DNA from: Leptospira sp. 96542
GTDB lineage: Bacteria; Spirochaetota; Leptospiria; Leptospirales; Leptospiraceae
Assembly (NCBI GenBank): GCA_029310945.1
Contig: JARJFC010000023.1
Coordinates: forward strand, 1-64,000
Reading direction: 5' to 3'
Length of the DNA stretch: 64,000 nt
Of the stretch, positions 62,075 through 64,000 are shown piece by piece; position 1 is the stretch's first letter; every line of letters starts with the position of its first letter. The position numbers and the translations under genes are program-made. The notes under the pieces are model-generated. The model ran no database searches. It worked only from the letters and a program-made list of their open reading frames with translations, and was not told the DNA's origin.

Positions 62075-63841
62075 ATGAAACAGTTCTCACTCCGCTTTGT
62101 TTTTTCGAGCCTCATCCTACTCGTATTTTTTTCTGCCTCTTATTATTTTGGAATCTATGCAACAGAACTTGCCAGAAACGAAAGAAAGGAATGGTTGGAA
62201 AAAAAAGCTTGGGAGCTCACAAATTCACTCTCAGAAGAAGATCTTGTTGGCCAGGTCATCCACATTGCCATTCCTCTAAAAACTGTAGATCCAATTGCCT
62301 TGGAAGAAATCAAAAACACAAGACCAGGTGGCATCATTCTATTTGGAAAAAACCTAGGAAAAAAATCGGAAATCATCTCTCTCACCGAAAATTTACAGTT
62401 AACGGCTAAAAGTGAAAACCTTATGCCATTTCTCATTTCCACAGACCAAGAAGGTGGGAGGGTGTTTCGTGTCCAAGACGGAATTACCGAATACCCGGGA
62501 GCCATGGCACTCGGACAAACAGGAAATGAAAAATGGGGAGAAATTGTAGGGTTTGTCACTTCCTACGAGCTAAACAGCTTGGGTTTAAATTTTTTATTTG
62601 CACCAGTTCTTGATATCAATAACAACCCATTGAATCCAGTCATCAACACTCGCTCCTTTGGATCAGACGCAAAACGTGTGTCAGATGTTGCTGTTGCATA
62701 CGAAAGGGGTGCTCGGGAAGGTGGAGCTCTCCCTGTCATCAAACATTTTCCTGGCCATGGGGATACCAATGTGGATAGCCATCTAGGTCTTCCACAAATC
62801 AAAAAAACCTTAAAAGAATTATCAACGCTCGAACTCATACCTTTCAAAAAGGCCATCGACAATGGTGCAGAAGCGGTGATGTCAGCACATATCGTTTACC
62901 CATACATTGACGAAAAATACCCAGCCACTTTATCCAAAAAAATTCTAACGGGAGTTTTGCGAGAAAAACTTAATTTTGACGGAATCATCATAACAGATGC
63001 GATGGAAATGCATGCGATTTCGAAACATTACGAAAAAGACAAACCAGGAGTCCTCACTTTACTCGCAGGTGCGAACATTGTCCTTCTCACAAGTTGGGGA
63101 GAAACAGCAAGAAAATTCAAAGCACAAATCCAAACCGCATACAAAAACGGTGAATTCTTTTATAAAAACAAAGAAGGTAAGGAAGAGGACATCCTCAAAC
63201 AAGCAGTACAAAAACAGATTCTAAAAAAAATAGAATTAGGAATTTTTGGACAAAATTCGGTGTTCTCCGATCTGTATTCAGAAAATAAAAACTTCGCTGA
63301 CTTTTTAGCAAAAAGAAATGAAGAAAGAAAACAAAAATACCAAATCCTAGTTTCAAAAAACCAATATGTAAAAGAAATCAACTCCGATTCAATCAGAGCT
63401 TATCCGAAATCGTTTGAAGCACCAAAGTTTGAGCCAAACAAAACAATCGCTTTTGTAAAAAACAGACAAATTATGGAACAGTTAAAAATGGAAGGTATAC
63501 AAACCGAGTCATTCAAAAATCTAAATTCAAAATTAGCGAACAAGTTGTTCACTCACTTTATTTTTGATTCTGTTTCCGAAAAAGAAGTATCGATCATTGC
63601 AGGACTCGCAAAAAAACACAAAACAAAACAATTCATCATATTGCATGGTGGAACACCATTTATCAAATTGCCTGAATATAGTAATTTACAATACCTTTTG
63701 TCTTTTTCTTTGACAAAGGGTTCTTGGATGGCACTTACAGAAAAACTAAAAGAAGGGAAGACTGTTCCAAAGGCTGATTTAATCCTTCTACCCAAAGGTG
63801 CGGTCACCCCTTCCAAAGGTGCTTTTCCCGAACGCCTTTAA
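62075..63841 (+). CDS. GH3 family beta-N-acetylhexosaminidase-like protein (NagZ-like) with extra C-terminal region
   Basis: I start at the ATG at 62075; the TTG at 62042 has no support. After a membrane anchor (FVFSSLILLVFFSASYYFG) comes a GH3 domain to ~400: NTRPGGIILFGKNLG, ISTDQEGGRVFRVQDG, the NagZ-type KHFPGHGDTNVDSHLGLPQI with its His/Asp acid pair, and the nucleophile Asp in GIIITDAMEMHAI. Cytosolic NagZ is ~340 residues; here another ~190 residues follow with no recognised domain. Cell-wall or N-acetylhexosamine hydrolase, anchored outside the inner membrane. Confidence 0.88.
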   Translation: MKQFSLRFVFSSLILLVFFSASYYFGIYATELARNERKEWLEKKAWELTNSLSEEDLVGQVIHIAIPLKTVDPIALEEIKNTRPGGIILFGKNLGKKSEIISLTENLQLTAKSENLMPFLISTDQEGGRVFRVQDGITEYPGAMALGQTGNEKWGEIVGFVTSYELNSLGLNFLFAPVLDINNNPLNPVINTRSFGSDAKRVSDVAVAYERGAREGGALPVIKHFPGHGDTNVDSHLGLPQIKKTLKELSTLELIPFKKAIDNGAEAVMSAHIVYPYIDEKYPATLSKKILTGVLREKLNFDGIIITDAMEMHAISKHYEKDKPGVLTLLAGANIVLLTSWGETARKFKAQIQTAYKNGEFFYKNKEGKEEDILKQAVQKQILKKIELGIFGQNSVFSDLYSENKNFADFLAKRNEERKQKYQILVSKNQYVKEINSDSIRAYPKSFEAPKFEPNKTIAFVKNRQIMEQLKMEGIQTESFKNLNSKLANKLFTHFIFDSVSEKEVSIIAGLAKKHKTKQFIILHGGTPFIKLPEYSNLQYLLSFSLTKGSWMALTEKLKEGKTVPKADLILLPKGAVTPSKGAFPERL

Positions 63842-63853
63842 GGGATACAATTA

Positions 63854-64000
63854 TTAAGTAAGAACTTCTCTCACTCCACCCAATTTGCGGATTTCTTCAT
63901 ACAAAGATTTCCGCACAACTTCATTGGCCTCAATGAACCTAAGCAGAAACAAATCTGACTTCTGTTTCGTGGGCATCATCTTGGCTCTTAAATCAAAACT
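63854..64000 (-). CDS. C-terminal fragment of an unidentified gene at the right edge
   Basis: The minus-strand frame is open from the window edge to TAA at 63854 (48 residues), ending LYEEIRKLGGVREVLT. The preceding RAKMMPTKQKSDLFLLRFIE looks like a genuine helical protein with good codon use. It is too short to name. The gap to the convergent GH3 gene is 12 bp. Confidence 0.55.
   Translation of the reverse strand, partial: SFDLRAKMMPTKQKSDLFLLRFIEANEVVRKSLYEEIRKLGGVREVLT

Overview
The window looks like chromosomal DNA of a Leptospira species (Spirochaetes). It is AT-rich and very densely coded. It carries several Leptospira-type exported protein families (a large lipoprotein ending in a DUF1554-like domain, a FecR/DUF4384 pair, lipoproteins with relaxed lipoboxes) and many cyclic-nucleotide and phospho-signalling proteins (three cyclase-fold proteins, PilZ, HDOD, hybrid kinase, MCP). 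I cannot name the species. No insertion sequence, prophage, rRNA or CRISPR array is visible. One tRNA (Gly, GCC) and one TPP riboswitch are present.

Layout. 0.2-3.5 kb: a ferredoxin-cyclase-globin fusion faces an amtB-glnK ammonium operon with a sigma-54-type promoter. 3.7-7.4 kb: four plus-strand genes joined by 4-bp ATGA overlaps encode a ligase-associated exonuclease, a DNA-ligase relative that has lost its adenylation domain, a class II photolyase and a ClpS-like adaptor. 7.5-12.1 kb: rRNA/tRNA m5U methyltransferase, SpoIID-like lipoprotein, HDOD protein and a pseudo-receiver cyclase. 12.1-19.1 kb: a minus-strand operon for a complex I/group 4 hydrogenase-like membrane complex. All four NiFe cysteines and all four proximal-cluster cysteines are replaced, while two ferredoxin clusters and the four membrane subunits are kept. 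19.6-29.6 kb: metabolic and regulatory genes (pyrE, TetR regulator, di-haem peroxidase, PilZ, an unusual argF, truncated haemoglobin, malyl-CoA lyase family enzyme, porin). Two nearly identical 22-bp palindromes lie upstream of the tetR and porin genes.

29.7-45.7 kb: MCP, ClC transporter, a FecR-DUF4384-small lipoprotein-exported protein cassette, PHP phosphoesterase, GT39 transferase, DCC protein, M3 peptidase, a SCO1/PCuAC copper-delivery pair, a hydrolase and a hybrid kinase with a degenerate ATPase domain. 45.7-52.1 kb: a minimal tatA-tatC pair followed by a degenerate SpoIIE-like phosphatase. Opposite them runs tig-clpP-clpX with a subclass B1 metallo-beta-lactamase-like lipoprotein only 3 bp downstream of clpX. 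52.1-64 kb: tRNA-Gly, tenA with its TPP riboswitch, a 114-bp direct repeat that is the tail of a GDSL esterase gene and flanks two lipoprotein genes, outer-membrane proteins, a DUF1554 lipoprotein, a DUF3095 cyclase-like protein, a NagZ-like glycosidase and the end of one unidentified gene.

The strongest candidates for something new are the redox-dead complex I-like operon, the adenylation-less ligase relative in a photolyase operon, the ferredoxin-cyclase-globin fusion and the B1 beta-lactamase fold downstream of clpX. All assignments come from reading the sequence and from remembered family motifs. No database search, alignment or structure prediction was run.
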